From: CAZGXI01 sp964529715 | GTDB lineage: Bacteria > Chloroflexota > Anaerolineae > Aggregatilineales > Ch27 | Length of the DNA: 19,046 nucleotides | Direction of reading: 5' to 3' | NCBI GenBank assembly: GCA_964529715.1 | Contig: CAZGXI010000056.1 | Span: 1 to 19,046 of the forward strand | Shown here: in pieces, positions 1 through 7,331 of the stretch | Position numbering within the stretch: position 1 is the stretch's first letter | Layout: every line of letters begins with the position of its first letter | Notes under the pieces: model-generated | What the model saw: the letters and a program-made list of their open reading frames with translations, nothing else | What the model was told of the DNA's origin: nothing | Databases searched by the model: none | Translations under genes and position numbers: made by a program

Positions 1-1538
1 GATCCGACCGGGGCCAGGCCCAGCGAGAGGGCGTCAGCGCGCGGGAACTGGCGCAGTTGCAGATTTGCGCCCGGATTCAGATTGTACACGCGGCCAATCA
101 GACCGGTTCCACCGGTGGTTGCTGGGGGGGGCGTTGTTGCGACGGGCGGCGGCGGAGGCGTGGTCGGCGTCGGCTGGACGACGACCTGTTCTGCAAGCGG
201 CTGGGCTTCTTCGGTCGCCTGTGCAATTGGCGCAGTTGCGCCCGTTGCAGCGACGCTGCCAGGCCGGAAGTTGATCGGCATCTGTCCGACGATCAAGGTT
301 GGTCGGTCAGGCGTTCCGGCGACAAGCACACTGTACAGCACGCCGCCGTTGAGGGCCTGCCCAGACGCGACGGCCTCACCGCCCGCATCGCTGGAAACGG
401 CCACATCGTATATGCCGGGCGCGATCTCTACCGCCGGGCCGGCTGATGGCGCTGCTAGGTCCGATCCCAGGGGTATCGCCGTGCCGTCGTTCAGGGTCGC
501 GCTGAGGGTTGCCCCCGGAATGGCGTTGAGGATATTGATCCGGGCGCTGGTCTCCGACAATGCCCCCGCGCTGTCTTCGTAGACATACAGGCTTAGTGCG
601 CCGCTTTCGGGGACGGCAGCCACCGTGCGGGCCTGCCCGTCCAGGGCTGGGGAGTCCAGGGCTAGGCCGGTGCTTGCCAGCGGCTCCGTCGTGGCGGCGG
701 TCCCGGCTTCACGCAGCGCGATCTGGTATAACCCCAGGGGGATGGCAAAGTGCTGCGTCATCTCGCCCGCTTCCAGCGCGGGGATCAGCAGCGTTTCTCC
801 GGCGTACACGTCTACCGCTGGGCCGTTCAGGGCGGTGTGGGCCACACGTACCCAGACGCTTTCTGCTGCCGGGTTGACAGGCGCTTCTAACATCACGACG
901 CCCGGATCGCCGCCCAGGATCACCAGCCGATAAAACATCCCGGCGCGCAGCGCGTAGTCCACCGCAGGCCGGATCGTCTGATCAACACTCGTACCGGAAG
1001 GGGTCACGCCGAGCGGGTAAACATTGGCCGGAACGTCGATCCCCCCGGAACTCTGGCCGTAGGCCAGGCCCGGCAGAATGGGGCTGCCGTCAGATAGAAT
1101 CAGGTCCAACACGCCTGCGCCAGCGACCGCATGAGTCGCATTGAGGCGAGCTTTGCCCAGCGCCAGCGGGCTGAGGTCATCTTCAAAGGTGATGACTTCC
1201 GGTGTCTGGGGCGTTCCTTGTGCTACGAGCGTCAGGGCCTGCCCTTCCACCGCGCCGAAGTTTGCCTCGGCGACCGTGACTCCGGCGACCTGGACGGTCA
1301 GGATGTGATCTCCAGCCGTCAGGCGCAGGTAGGCAGTGTACCCGGCATAGCCTAACTGGGAAGCGGCCAGTGCGCCGTCGATCAGGAAATCTGCCGCCGG
1401 TGCACCCGTAACGGCGTGGACCAACCGCACCAGCGCAGGCGATGCAGCCTGGGCAGTGGGAGCTGCCACAGCTGGCAGCGCAGTAGCCAGCAACATACTG
1501 ACCGCTGCTAAAAACGTCAGAACAAATCGGCGACTCAT
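1..1538 (-). CDS. Secreted protein with four tandem DUF4397-like repeats and a C-terminal SH3-like start (partial, runs off the left edge)
   Basis: I translated this frame by hand; it stays open from an ATG at 1538 to base 1, giving 512 residues with the C-terminus outside the window. Residues 1-31 are a typical Sec signal peptide (MSRR, hydrophobic core, ALPAVAA cleavage region). Four related beta-rich segments follow at about residues 35-105, 130-210, 228-310 and 332-408. Each opens with a pattern like VRVAHTALNGPAVDVYAG and closes with Y-x-L-V-x-x-G, which matches DUF4397. Residues 430-478 are a Pro/Thr/Ala/Gln-rich linker, and from about 479 (GLIGRVYNLNPGANLQLRQ) it resembles a bacterial SH3 domain. 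The ribosome binding site CTAAGGAGAG lies nine bases upstream. It follows ahcY by 44 bases and may be co-transcribed. Family knowledge: DUF4397 proteins are exported; their function is unknown. I infer a surface or wall-associated role. Confidence 0.85.
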   Translation of the reverse strand, partial: MSRRFVLTFLAAVSMLLATALPAVAAPTAQAASPALVRLVHAVTGAPAADFLIDGALAASQLGYAGYTAYLRLTAGDHILTVQVAGVTVAEANFGAVEGQALTLVAQGTPQTPEVITFEDDLSPLALGKARLNATHAVAGAGVLDLILSDGSPILPGLAYGQSSGGIDVPANVYPLGVTPSGTSVDQTIRPAVDYALRAGMFYRLVILGGDPGVVMLEAPVNPAAESVWVRVAHTALNGPAVDVYAGETLLIPALEAGEMTQHFAIPLGLYQIALREAGTAATTEPLASTGLALDSPALDGQARTVAAVPESGALSLYVYEDSAGALSETSARINILNAIPGATLSATLNDGTAIPLGSDLAAPSAGPAVEIAPGIYDVAVSSDAGGEAVASGQALNGGVLYSVLVAGTPDRPTLIVGQMPINFRPGSVAATGATAPIAQATEEAQPLAEQVVVQPTPTTPPPPPVATTPPPATTGGTGLIGRVYNLNPGANLQLRQFPRADALSLGLAPVG

Positions 1539-1582
1539 CAGTTTTTTCTCTCCTTAGTCTTGTTCTGTCCCTGGCCGGAGGT

Positions 1583-2848
1583 CTAAGTGCCTTCCTGCCA
1601 CTGGTTTAGGTAGCGGAATTGCTCCTCGGTCAGGGTGTCGATTTGGACGCCCATCGCCTCCAGTTTGAGCCGGGCAATCTCCATGTCGAGTTCTTCGGGC
1701 ACGGTGTAGACCTGGTTTTGCAGCCTGTCGTGGTTCTGGATCATGAACTCGGCGGCGAGCGCCTGATTGGCGAAACTCATGTCCATCACGCTGGCCGGGT
1801 GGCCCTCGGCGGCAGCCAAGTTGATCAGGCGACCTTCTCCCAGCAGGTGGAGTTTGCGTCCATCAGACAGGGTGAACTGTTCGACAAATGGGCGGATCAG
1901 GCGCGGCTTGCCGGTTGCCATGGCCTGCAGGGCAGGAATATTGATTTCGACGTTGAAGTGGCCAGAGTTGCACATGATCGCGCCGTTCTTCATTACGGCA
2001 AAGTGCTGGCGGTCGAGCACATTAATGTCGCCTGTTGCTGTCACGAACAGGTCGCCAATGGGCGCGGCCTCGTTCATCGGCATCACGCGGAAGCCGTCCA
2101 TCACGGCTTCCAACGCCTTGAGTGCGTCAACTTCGGTGACGATGACGTTTGCCCCCATGCCGCGTGCGCGATTGGCGATTCCCCGACTGCACCAGCCGTA
2201 GCCGGCGACAACAACCGTCCGTCCGGCGAGCAGCACGTTCGTGGCGCGCACGATGCCATCGATAGTGCTTTGTCCGGTGCCATAGCGGTTATCGAACATG
2301 TGCTTGGTCATGCTGTCGTTGACAGCAATGACCGGGAAGCCCAGCGCGCCATCGGCAGCCATTGCGCGCAGGCGGATGACACCAGTGGTGGTTTCTTCTG
2401 TGCCGCCCAAGATGCCGTCTAGCAGTTCACGACGGTTCTTGTGAATTTCACTCACCAGGTCCGCGCCGTCGTCCATCGTGATGTGTGGCTTGTGATCCAG
2501 GGCGCGTTTGATGTGATCGTAATAAGTCTGGGTGTCTTCACCCTTAATGGCATACACCGGGATTTCGTACTGCGTGACCAGTGCGGCGGCCACGTCATCC
2601 TGGGTCGAAAGCGGATTGGAGGCCGTCAGCACTACATCTGCTCCACCGGCCTGGAGGGTGTGGACGAGGTTGGCTGTCTCGGTGGTCACGTGCAGGCAGG
2701 CTGAAATGCGAATGCCCTTGAGGGGTTTTTCCTGAGCGAAGCGTTCTCGGATTTGCCGCAGCACCGGCATATCCTGCTCGGCCCATTCGATGCGGTAGCG
2801 CCCGCCGGGAGCCAGGTCCAGCGCGCGAACGTCATGCTCAACGGTCAT
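1583..2848 (-). CDS. ahcY: S-adenosylhomocysteine hydrolase (adenosylhomocysteinase)
   Basis: This cytosolic NAD-dependent enzyme converts S-adenosylhomocysteine to adenosine and homocysteine, relieving product inhibition of SAM-dependent methyltransferases. The 421-residue product shows the family landmarks: HVTTETANL near residue 53, NDSMTKHMFDNRYGTGQS near 178, the Rossmann NAD loop VVAGYGWCSRG near 212, VTATGDINVL near 269, CNSGHFNVEI near 293 and HPASVMDMSF near 350. The C-terminus ends RYLNQWQEGT and lacks the Lys-Tyr tail of the eukaryotic/E. coli-neighbour type, so this is the short archaeal/Thermotoga-like form. I chose ATG 2848 because AAGGAG lies nine bases upstream. A TTG two codons earlier (2854) is only three bases from that site. 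The kinase gene upstream is 99 bases away and likely disposes of the adenosine formed. Confidence 0.96.
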   Translation of the reverse strand: MTVEHDVRALDLAPGGRYRIEWAEQDMPVLRQIRERFAQEKPLKGIRISACLHVTTETANLVHTLQAGGADVVLTASNPLSTQDDVAAALVTQYEIPVYAIKGEDTQTYYDHIKRALDHKPHITMDDGADLVSEIHKNRRELLDGILGGTEETTTGVIRLRAMAADGALGFPVIAVNDSMTKHMFDNRYGTGQSTIDGIVRATNVLLAGRTVVVAGYGWCSRGIANRARGMGANVIVTEVDALKALEAVMDGFRVMPMNEAAPIGDLFVTATGDINVLDRQHFAVMKNGAIMCNSGHFNVEINIPALQAMATGKPRLIRPFVEQFTLSDGRKLHLLGEGRLINLAAAEGHPASVMDMSFANQALAAEFMIQNHDRLQNQVYTVPEELDMEIARLKLEAMGVQIDTLTEEQFRYLNQWQEGT

Positions 2849-2914
2849 TGACAATGTCTCCTTAGCCGGTGAATCACAAGATCAAAACCGGATGAAGCGA
2901 TTTAGCGACAGGTC

Positions 2915-2943
2915 ATTGTAGCACAGGATGCAAACCTTGTCTG
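2915..2943 (-). promoter_or_regulatory. Probable ahcY promoter (extended -10)
   Basis: Reading the minus strand, CAGACA (2943-2938), a 17-base spacer and TACAAT (2920-2915) preceded by TGC form a credible sigma-70 promoter. It starts inside the last codons of the upstream kinase. It predicts a leader of about 60 bases before ahcY, in which CCGG...CCGG arms could pair. I could not match the leader to the SAH riboswitch consensus. Confidence 0.5.
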
Positions 2944-2947
2944 CCGC

Positions 2948-3913
2948 TCAGCCCAACAGGGCATCCAGCGCGCCCTGATCGTCGAAGACGGTACGGAATC
3001 GTGCCGCGAATTGGGCCGGGGTGAAGGTGTGGTTCTGCGTGCCGACATTTTCTAAGACATAGGTTGCACACAGCGCGCCGACCTCACCGCACAGCTTCCA
3101 GGGCCAGCCCGCCGATAGGCCGCGCAGCACGCCTGCACGGAAGGCATCGCCCACACCGGTCGGATCGGCGATCCGCTCTGCCGGGAAGATGGGCACGGTG
3201 ATGCATGTTCCTGCTGTGTAGATACTCGATCCCTGTTCCCCGCGCGTGATGATGACCGTCGGGACGCAGTTCAAAACTCCTTCCAGAGACCAGCCGGTTT
3301 TTTGTAGGATAATCTCGAACTCGTAGTCATTGCAGATCAGGATGTTGCACCGTTCGATGCCATAGCGGATGCCGGGTCCGTCCATCCAGGCGACCTGTTG
3401 GCTGGGATCGTACATAAAGGGAATGCCGCTTTCCTTGCATTCATCGACGTAGCGTCGCATCGCGCCTGGATCGTTGGGCGAGATCACCACAAATTCGGGC
3501 TGGGTGGAGAGGAGATCACGCAGCGCAAAGTTACGGGCATACGCCATCGCCCCGGAGGCAAAGGTGACAATCTGGGCGTTTGTGGAATCGGTATTAATGA
3601 AGCACGATGCTGTGAAAACTTCATCGATCTGGCGCACCGGCGAAGTATCTACCCCGACGCTTTCCAGCCATGCGCGGTATTCGCCGAAATCCTTGCCCGC
3701 AGTGCCGACCAGTTTAGGGGGGGGAGTTTGCCGCAGCAGGGCCAGGGTGTAGGCGATATTCGCCGCGACGCCTCCCCAATGCCGTTTCATGTCTTCCACT
3801 AGAAAACTGACGCTGAGGTGATCGAGCTTGTCTGCGATGATGTGCTCATGAAACTTGCCGGGAAAGCGCATCAGGTAGTCGTAAGCGATGGAGCCGGTGA
3901 TGGCAATGTCCAC
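2948..3913 (-). CDS. PfkB/ribokinase-family kinase, probably adenosine kinase-like
   Basis: This is a 321-residue member of the PfkB sugar/nucleoside kinase family, which transfers the gamma phosphate of ATP to a sugar hydroxyl. Visible signatures are the N-terminal MDIAITGSIAYD strand, the substrate-binding di-glycine in WGGVAANIAY (residues 46-54), the NDYE motif (195-198) and the second PfkB signature DPTGVGDAFRAGVLRGL starting at 250, with Asp256 as the expected catalytic base. The anion-hole segment reads GVGD rather than the commoner GAGD. The start is GTG 3913, with AAGGAT about ten bases upstream. Position directly upstream of ahcY suggests adenosine as substrate, which is an inference. 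Family members acting on ribose, fructose or inosine look similar, so substrate is not proven from sequence alone. Confidence 0.85.
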   Translation of the reverse strand: MDIAITGSIAYDYLMRFPGKFHEHIIADKLDHLSVSFLVEDMKRHWGGVAANIAYTLALLRQTPPPKLVGTAGKDFGEYRAWLESVGVDTSPVRQIDEVFTASCFINTDSTNAQIVTFASGAMAYARNFALRDLLSTQPEFVVISPNDPGAMRRYVDECKESGIPFMYDPSQQVAWMDGPGIRYGIERCNILICNDYEFEIILQKTGWSLEGVLNCVPTVIITRGEQGSSIYTAGTCITVPIFPAERIADPTGVGDAFRAGVLRGLSAGWPWKLCGEVGALCATYVLENVGTQNHTFTPAQFAARFRTVFDDQGALDALLG

Positions 3914-3959
3914 GTGAACGCATCCTTATAGCCAGTGCTGTCCGTAAGAACGGGGCAAG

Positions 3960-3968
3960 AGTATACCA
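3960..3968 (-). promoter_or_regulatory. Probable extended -10 promoter for the PfkB kinase gene
   Basis: On the minus strand TGGTATACT occupies 3968-3960, an extended -10 element (TGn plus TATACT), 47 bases upstream of the GTG start. No good -35 hexamer is present, which is usual for extended -10 promoters. The local TGTGGTATA string is identical to that in front of tyrS at 17703-17711. Confidence 0.45.
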
Positions 3969-4035
3969 CAAATTGAGTGTTCCGCATGGTTGTGGCGGCG
4001 GCAATCTGCTGACCGGTTTCAGCCCGCCGCACCCC

Positions 4036-4445
4036 GCACTTGCGTTCTGGGCAGGTGCAGCTCCGCCACTCGAGTGGCGGAGGTCAGGCGGGCTTGTCCT
4101 TGCTTCAGCCTGTTGGCGGTGCTATCCTGAACATAGCACCTTTCCAGATGAACAGGTTGCCGGTTGGGGCGGCGAACCTTCCGCCCCGTGAAGTCTGGCG
4201 AGTGCGGGTCGTGTGGTCGGCAGCGGGTCTCCCCGCTGCGGCGCGAACAATCTCCTGGGCAGGTGCAGGTATCGTAGCCCACGCCCTGCGTGGGTGATGC
4301 GTAGTCCCTCGGACACGGGGCTTGTCCATCTAGGACATGTGGCTCGCGCGAGCGAGACCCTGCACTTGCGTTCTGGGCAAGTGAGCTACGCGGCTTTAGC
4401 CGCTGTAGAGTGTCACAGCTCTACTCCTTAGTGTAAAATCTACAC
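4036..4445. repeat. Stem-loop island: about a dozen different hairpins in 410 bases, with an internal 18-base direct repeat
   Basis: Read directly, the hairpins are: 4036-4058 (GCACTTGC/GCAGGTGC), 4061-4082 (a perfect 22-base palindrome, CTCCGCCACTC and its complement), 4118-4140 (GGTGCTA/TAGCACC), 4166-4187 (GGGGCGG/CCGCCCC), 4220-4239 (GCAGCGGG/CCCGCTGC, TCTC loop), 4278-4294 (CCCACGC/GCGTGGG), 4323-4337 (TGTCC/GGACA), 4342-4353 (GCTCGCGCGAGC), 4363-4383 (CACTTGC/GCAAGTG), 4390-4403 (GCGGCT/AGCCGC), 4405-4424 (GTAGAG/CTCTAC) and 4431-4445 (GTGTA/TACAC). The sequence GCACTTGCGTTCTGGGCA occurs exactly at 4036-4053 and 4362-4379, and CTGGGCAGGTGCAG at 4047-4060 and 4255-4268. The stems differ from one another, so this is not a simple tandem repeat. 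Function is unknown. Confidence 0.8.
4434..4439 (+). promoter_or_regulatory. Possible -10 element for the nicotinate phosphoribosyltransferase operon
   Basis: TAAAAT matches the sigma-70 -10 consensus at five of six positions and lies 38 bases before the start codon, inside the last small inverted repeat of the island. The hexamer 17 bases upstream (TGTCAC) is a poor -35, so the call is weak. Confidence 0.28.
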
Positions 4446-4476
4446 GAAACGCCCTGCGTTGCGAAGGGTGTGAGAA

Positions 4477-5835
4477 ATGAGTGTCTTCAACGGCAAGCGC
4501 CTGACCAACAAAACCTTTAAACTCGACATCGAGCGGATGAGGCGCGGCTGGTACAGCGACAAGTATTTTGAAACGATTGGCCGCTTGTTGACCGAGATGA
4601 GCCGTCGTGGTTATCGCTTTGAGGGGCACAGCCCGCGTTCCCTGCCGATCGATCCGGTAGGAACGTTGATCGGCGAGATGCGCGTCGAAATGCAGTGGTT
4701 TACCCGGCGTGAGCCGTTTGCGCTGGTCGCCGGGGTAGATAAAGCTCTGACGATGCTGCGTTATTGCGCCGGGCACTTCGACGAAAATGGTGTCTTCGTC
4801 GAAACCTGGCAGGACCTTGAAGTGGAAGCTGTACAAGATGGCGTTTTTGCAACTTACGACGGCAATCCTTTAAACGTGCGTCCTGTCCTCAAGGTACGGG
4901 GCCGCCTGCGCGATTTTTGCGTCCTGGAAACACCCACACTCGGCATCCTCAGCCGGGCAAGCCGGATCGCTACTAACGTGTACAATGTGCTGCGGGCGGC
5001 GCGCGGCAAGCCGGTGCTGTTTTTCCCGGCGCGCTTCGATGTGCACGAGGTTCAGGCAGCGGATGGCTACGCCTACGACATCGCCGTGCAGCGATTTAAT
5101 CAGGACTATGGCCACCAGATTCGCTCTTTCGTCAGTACCGATGCGCAGGGAGACTGGTGGGGCGGGGCCGGAGGCGGCACAGTTCCCCATGCCGTCATTG
5201 CCACTTTCCTAGGCGACACAACCGCCGCCATGTTGGCCTTTGCGGCAACACAACCGCCGGATGTGGCTCGTGTCGCCTTGGTGGATTTCGAGAACGACTG
5301 TGTGGGAACTTCGCTGGCGGTTGTGCGGGCCTATTGGGAACGCTACCGCGCGCTGCTGGAAGCCGGCCAGGAAGCCGAAGCGCAGCGTTATGTGTTGTTC
5401 GGCGTGCGGTTGGATACCAGCGGCAACATGCGCGACCGGAGCATCGTTTCTCTGGGGATGCCGGAGCTGGACCTGGGAGTCAACCCGCGCTTGGTGACGG
5501 CGGTTCGAGAGGCACTCGATTACGCCTGGCAAGATTGGGCCGATCTCGATGAAACATGGCTGCCACGCGCGCAGGCATTCTGCCGCCAGGTGCGCATCAT
5601 TGTGTCGGGAGGGTTTAACCCCGAAAAGATCAGACGTTTTGAGAGATTGGCCGTTCCGGTGGATATTTACGCCGTCGGTTCCAGCCTGATGAGCAACGAC
5701 GCCGAGACGAATACCGATTTTACTGCTGACGTTGTGCGAGTCTGTCTGGGCGATCAGTGGGTTCCGATGGCGAAGGTGGGCCGTGCTGCCGCCGACAACC
5801 CGGACCTTGAGCCGGTTGATTTGTCGATATTCTAA
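4477..5835 (+). CDS. pncB: Nicotinate phosphoribosyltransferase
   Basis: This enzyme condenses nicotinate with phosphoribosyl pyrophosphate, coupled to ATP hydrolysis, to give nicotinate mononucleotide in the Preiss-Handler NAD salvage route. The 452-residue product carries family features in order: an N-terminal GWYSDKYF segment, ETPTLGILSRASRIATNVY (151-169), ARFDVHEVQAADGYAYDIA (185-203), the GGGTVPHA motif (232-239), VALVDFEND (266-274), the RLDTSGNM strand (311-318), IIVSGGFNPEKI (384-395) and the phosphate-binding VGSSLMSND (400-408). The spacing and the late glycine-rich phosphate loop resemble the archaeal/short-bacterial branch more than E. coli PncB. The ATG is preceded by GAAGGGTGTGAGAA, a modest ribosome binding site. 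A CpaF-like ATPase begins 14 bases downstream. Nicotinamide specificity cannot be excluded from sequence. Confidence 0.9.
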   Translation: MSVFNGKRLTNKTFKLDIERMRRGWYSDKYFETIGRLLTEMSRRGYRFEGHSPRSLPIDPVGTLIGEMRVEMQWFTRREPFALVAGVDKALTMLRYCAGHFDENGVFVETWQDLEVEAVQDGVFATYDGNPLNVRPVLKVRGRLRDFCVLETPTLGILSRASRIATNVYNVLRAARGKPVLFFPARFDVHEVQAADGYAYDIAVQRFNQDYGHQIRSFVSTDAQGDWWGGAGGGTVPHAVIATFLGDTTAAMLAFAATQPPDVARVALVDFENDCVGTSLAVVRAYWERYRALLEAGQEAEAQRYVLFGVRLDTSGNMRDRSIVSLGMPELDLGVNPRLVTAVREALDYAWQDWADLDETWLPRAQAFCRQVRIIVSGGFNPEKIRRFERLAVPVDIYAVGSSLMSNDAETNTDFTADVVRVCLGDQWVPMAKVGRAAADNPDLEPVDLSIF

Positions 5836-5849
5836 TCAGGTTGCCGCCG

Positions 5850-7145
5850 ATGACTCCGCGAGACCATGATCATGGTGCTTCGAGAGATTCCCGACCGCCG
5901 GCCTGTTCTGATCCGCAGCCCAAGATCATCCGGGGGCGGCCCGGCTATCGTAGTTTTTCGTTGGCGGCCTTGCAGGAGCGGGTTGAGGCACAGCTTGAGG
6001 AAGAACTGGCCGGGCGATCCGACATCCTGTTGGACGCGCTGGATGAGACGGCGCGCCGGGAACTGGTCCGCGAGGCAGGAGAATATGTCTTGGCCGTCGA
6101 GGCGGTGTCGCTGGGGGCGGCTGAGAAAGAAGGGCTGTTTGATGCAGTTTACCGTCGCCTGTTCACGTTTGGCCCGCTGGACGCGCTGCTGACGGACGAC
6201 TTGATCACCGATCTAACTATCGACGGCTATGAGCGGGTGTATCTGCGGCGGCGGTATGGCGAGCCGGAAGCGGTTCGCTCGCCTTTTGAGGATGCTTATA
6301 GCTACGCGCGCGTGCTGGATCGGATGCTGACCGGCGCGGGCGCACAGCTTGTAGATACGGAGCCGTTTATTGAGGTCGGGCTGACTTTGCTTGGTCGCCC
6401 GGCCCGATTAACCCTGGTCGCGCCGCCGCTTAGCCCTGTGCTACACGTCGATTTACGCCTGCACCCTGCCCGGCCTGCCACATTGGAAAACCTGCTGGCT
6501 GAAAGAGCTGTCACAGAGACTGACGTCGCTGTACTGCGTGCCCTGGGGCGCAGCCCCTATGGCGTTCTGATCGTGGGAGAGGCGGCGGCAGGCAAAACGA
6601 CCTTGCTGGAATCTTTGCTGCCGCACGTTGCCGACCTGTCGTCGTGCTGGCTGGTCGAACGGGCGCGGGAGGTGCGTGCGCCCCTTGAGATGCATGCGCT
6701 GGCGGCGGTTCCTGCTCGTCAGGATTACCCTGGTGTGGAGTTTGCGGCCCGGATCGAGGCGGCGCTGGCGGAATCGCCCAGTACGTTGATCTTGGATGAA
6801 TTGCGCGGCGACGAGGCCGGGCCGTTTTGGAAGGCGCTATCCGGGCAAGACGCGCCGCGCTGTCTGGGCGTCTTTCGGAGCAGCCCTAACTCAGAACGTC
6901 TGCACAGCGCCTTTGGTATCCTCATTCGCAAGGGCCAGGCGGCGGTGGATCAGGCGCTCATTGACCGTGTGCTGTTGGAACGTGTGCCGTTCGTGATTGC
7001 GGTGCAGGGCGGTGCGGCAGGGCTGCGCGTGAAAGCAATCAGCGAATGGACGGAGGACGAAAACGGTCGCCTGGCATTGCTCCCGTTGGTGCAGGATGGA
7101 CAGGCGACGGGCTACCGTTCTGGACGTGAACCTGTTTTTCCCTGA
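5850..7145 (+). CDS. Divergent CpaF/VirB11-like secretion-type ATPase (orphan)
   Basis: The 431-residue product aligns by eye with CpaF/TadA ATPases. The N-terminal domain has the typical FGPLDALLTDDLITDLTIDG stretch (about 107-126) followed by the RRR..GEPE strand. The Walker A is GEAAAGKTT (243-251) and a Walker-B-like segment is TLILDELRGDE (312-322), corresponding to the family's I-V-G-E-V-R-G. Two canonical elements are altered. The acidic ASP box reads VERAREVRAPLEMHAL, and the usual T-L-H-A-N His box is replaced by FRSSPN. No TadB/TadC, pilin or prepilin peptidase gene is nearby. The first 30 residues are Pro/Arg/Asp/His-rich and probably disordered. I chose ATG 5850, with CAGG nine bases upstream, over TTG 5841. 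It is probably co-transcribed with the phosphoribosyltransferase. Whether it still hydrolyses ATP or powers secretion is unclear. Confidence 0.78.
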   Translation: MTPRDHDHGASRDSRPPACSDPQPKIIRGRPGYRSFSLAALQERVEAQLEEELAGRSDILLDALDETARRELVREAGEYVLAVEAVSLGAAEKEGLFDAVYRRLFTFGPLDALLTDDLITDLTIDGYERVYLRRRYGEPEAVRSPFEDAYSYARVLDRMLTGAGAQLVDTEPFIEVGLTLLGRPARLTLVAPPLSPVLHVDLRLHPARPATLENLLAERAVTETDVAVLRALGRSPYGVLIVGEAAAGKTTLLESLLPHVADLSSCWLVERAREVRAPLEMHALAAVPARQDYPGVEFAARIEAALAESPSTLILDELRGDEAGPFWKALSGQDAPRCLGVFRSSPNSERLHSAFGILIRKGQAAVDQALIDRVLLERVPFVIAVQGGAAGLRVKAISEWTEDENGRLALLPLVQDGQATGYRSGREPVFP

Positions 7146-7170
7146 GTCCGATCCACTGTTTCTGCACGGG

Positions 7171-7192
7171 GTGCGTTTTTACGCACTTCTTA
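7171..7192 (+). terminator. Possible intrinsic terminator after the CpaF-like gene
   Basis: GTGCGT (7171-7176), a TTTT loop and ACGCAC (7181-7186) form a six-base-pair stem followed by TTCTTAT, 26 bases beyond the stop codon. The stem is short and the T tract is interrupted, so termination may be partial. Confidence 0.4.
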
Positions 7193-7331
7193 TACCCCTC
7201 TGATATCGATCTTACATCGATGTTGTACTATGCGGTCAAGTAGATGAATCGCCCCGGCTTCAGCGACGCTTAACGGAAGGGGGCGGCGCGAGTTTAAAAC
7301 CTGAATCTGGAAAAGCAGGAGGAGGTTGAAC
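7187..7331 (+). promoter_or_regulatory. Leader region of the small heat-shock gene, with an inverted repeat and a strong ribosome binding site
   Basis: The region should contain the hsp20 promoter. TACTAT at 7226-7231 is a possible -10 without a convincing -35. The palindrome ACATCGATGT (7214-7223) and a second ATCGAT at 7205-7210 form paired sites just upstream. AGGAGGAGGT (7317-7326) is an unusually strong Shine-Dalgarno sequence that fixes the ATG at 7332. No CIRCE (HrcA) or HAIR (HspR) element is present. Confidence 0.35.

Larger units (their letters stand above)
3914..4476. other. Gene-free divergent intergenic region of 563 bases
   Basis: No reading frame here resembles a protein or has a convincing ribosome binding site. 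Several 60-90 codon frames on both strands are by-products of the palindromic, GC-rich sequence. Bases 3914-4020 hold the promoter and leader of the minus-strand kinase; 4021-4445 is a dense stem-loop island described separately; 4434-4476 should hold the start region of the nicotinate phosphoribosyltransferase transcript. Confidence 0.8.

Noticed and set aside
57..1355. Several plus-strand open frames of 70-166 codons
   Set aside because: They lie opposite a continuous 512-codon minus-strand frame with a signal peptide, repeats and a good ribosome binding site, and their products are low-complexity Arg/Gly/Ala-rich.
2849..2914. SAH riboswitch in the ahcY leader
   Set aside because: The leader is about 60 bases and I could not recognise the conserved core. 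A covariance search with the Rfam SAH model would settle it.
3973..4431. Small open frames on both strands of the stem-loop island
   Set aside because: They follow the GC-rich palindromes, overlap each other on both strands, resemble no protein family and lack ribosome binding sites.
4021..4445. CRISPR array
   Set aside because: The repeats are not regularly spaced, only two copies share an exact 18-base unit, and no cas genes are present.
7146..7331. CIRCE or HAIR heat-shock operator
   Set aside because: Neither TTAGCACTC-N9-GAGTGCTAA nor CTTGAGT-N7-ACTCAAG, or a near match, is present.
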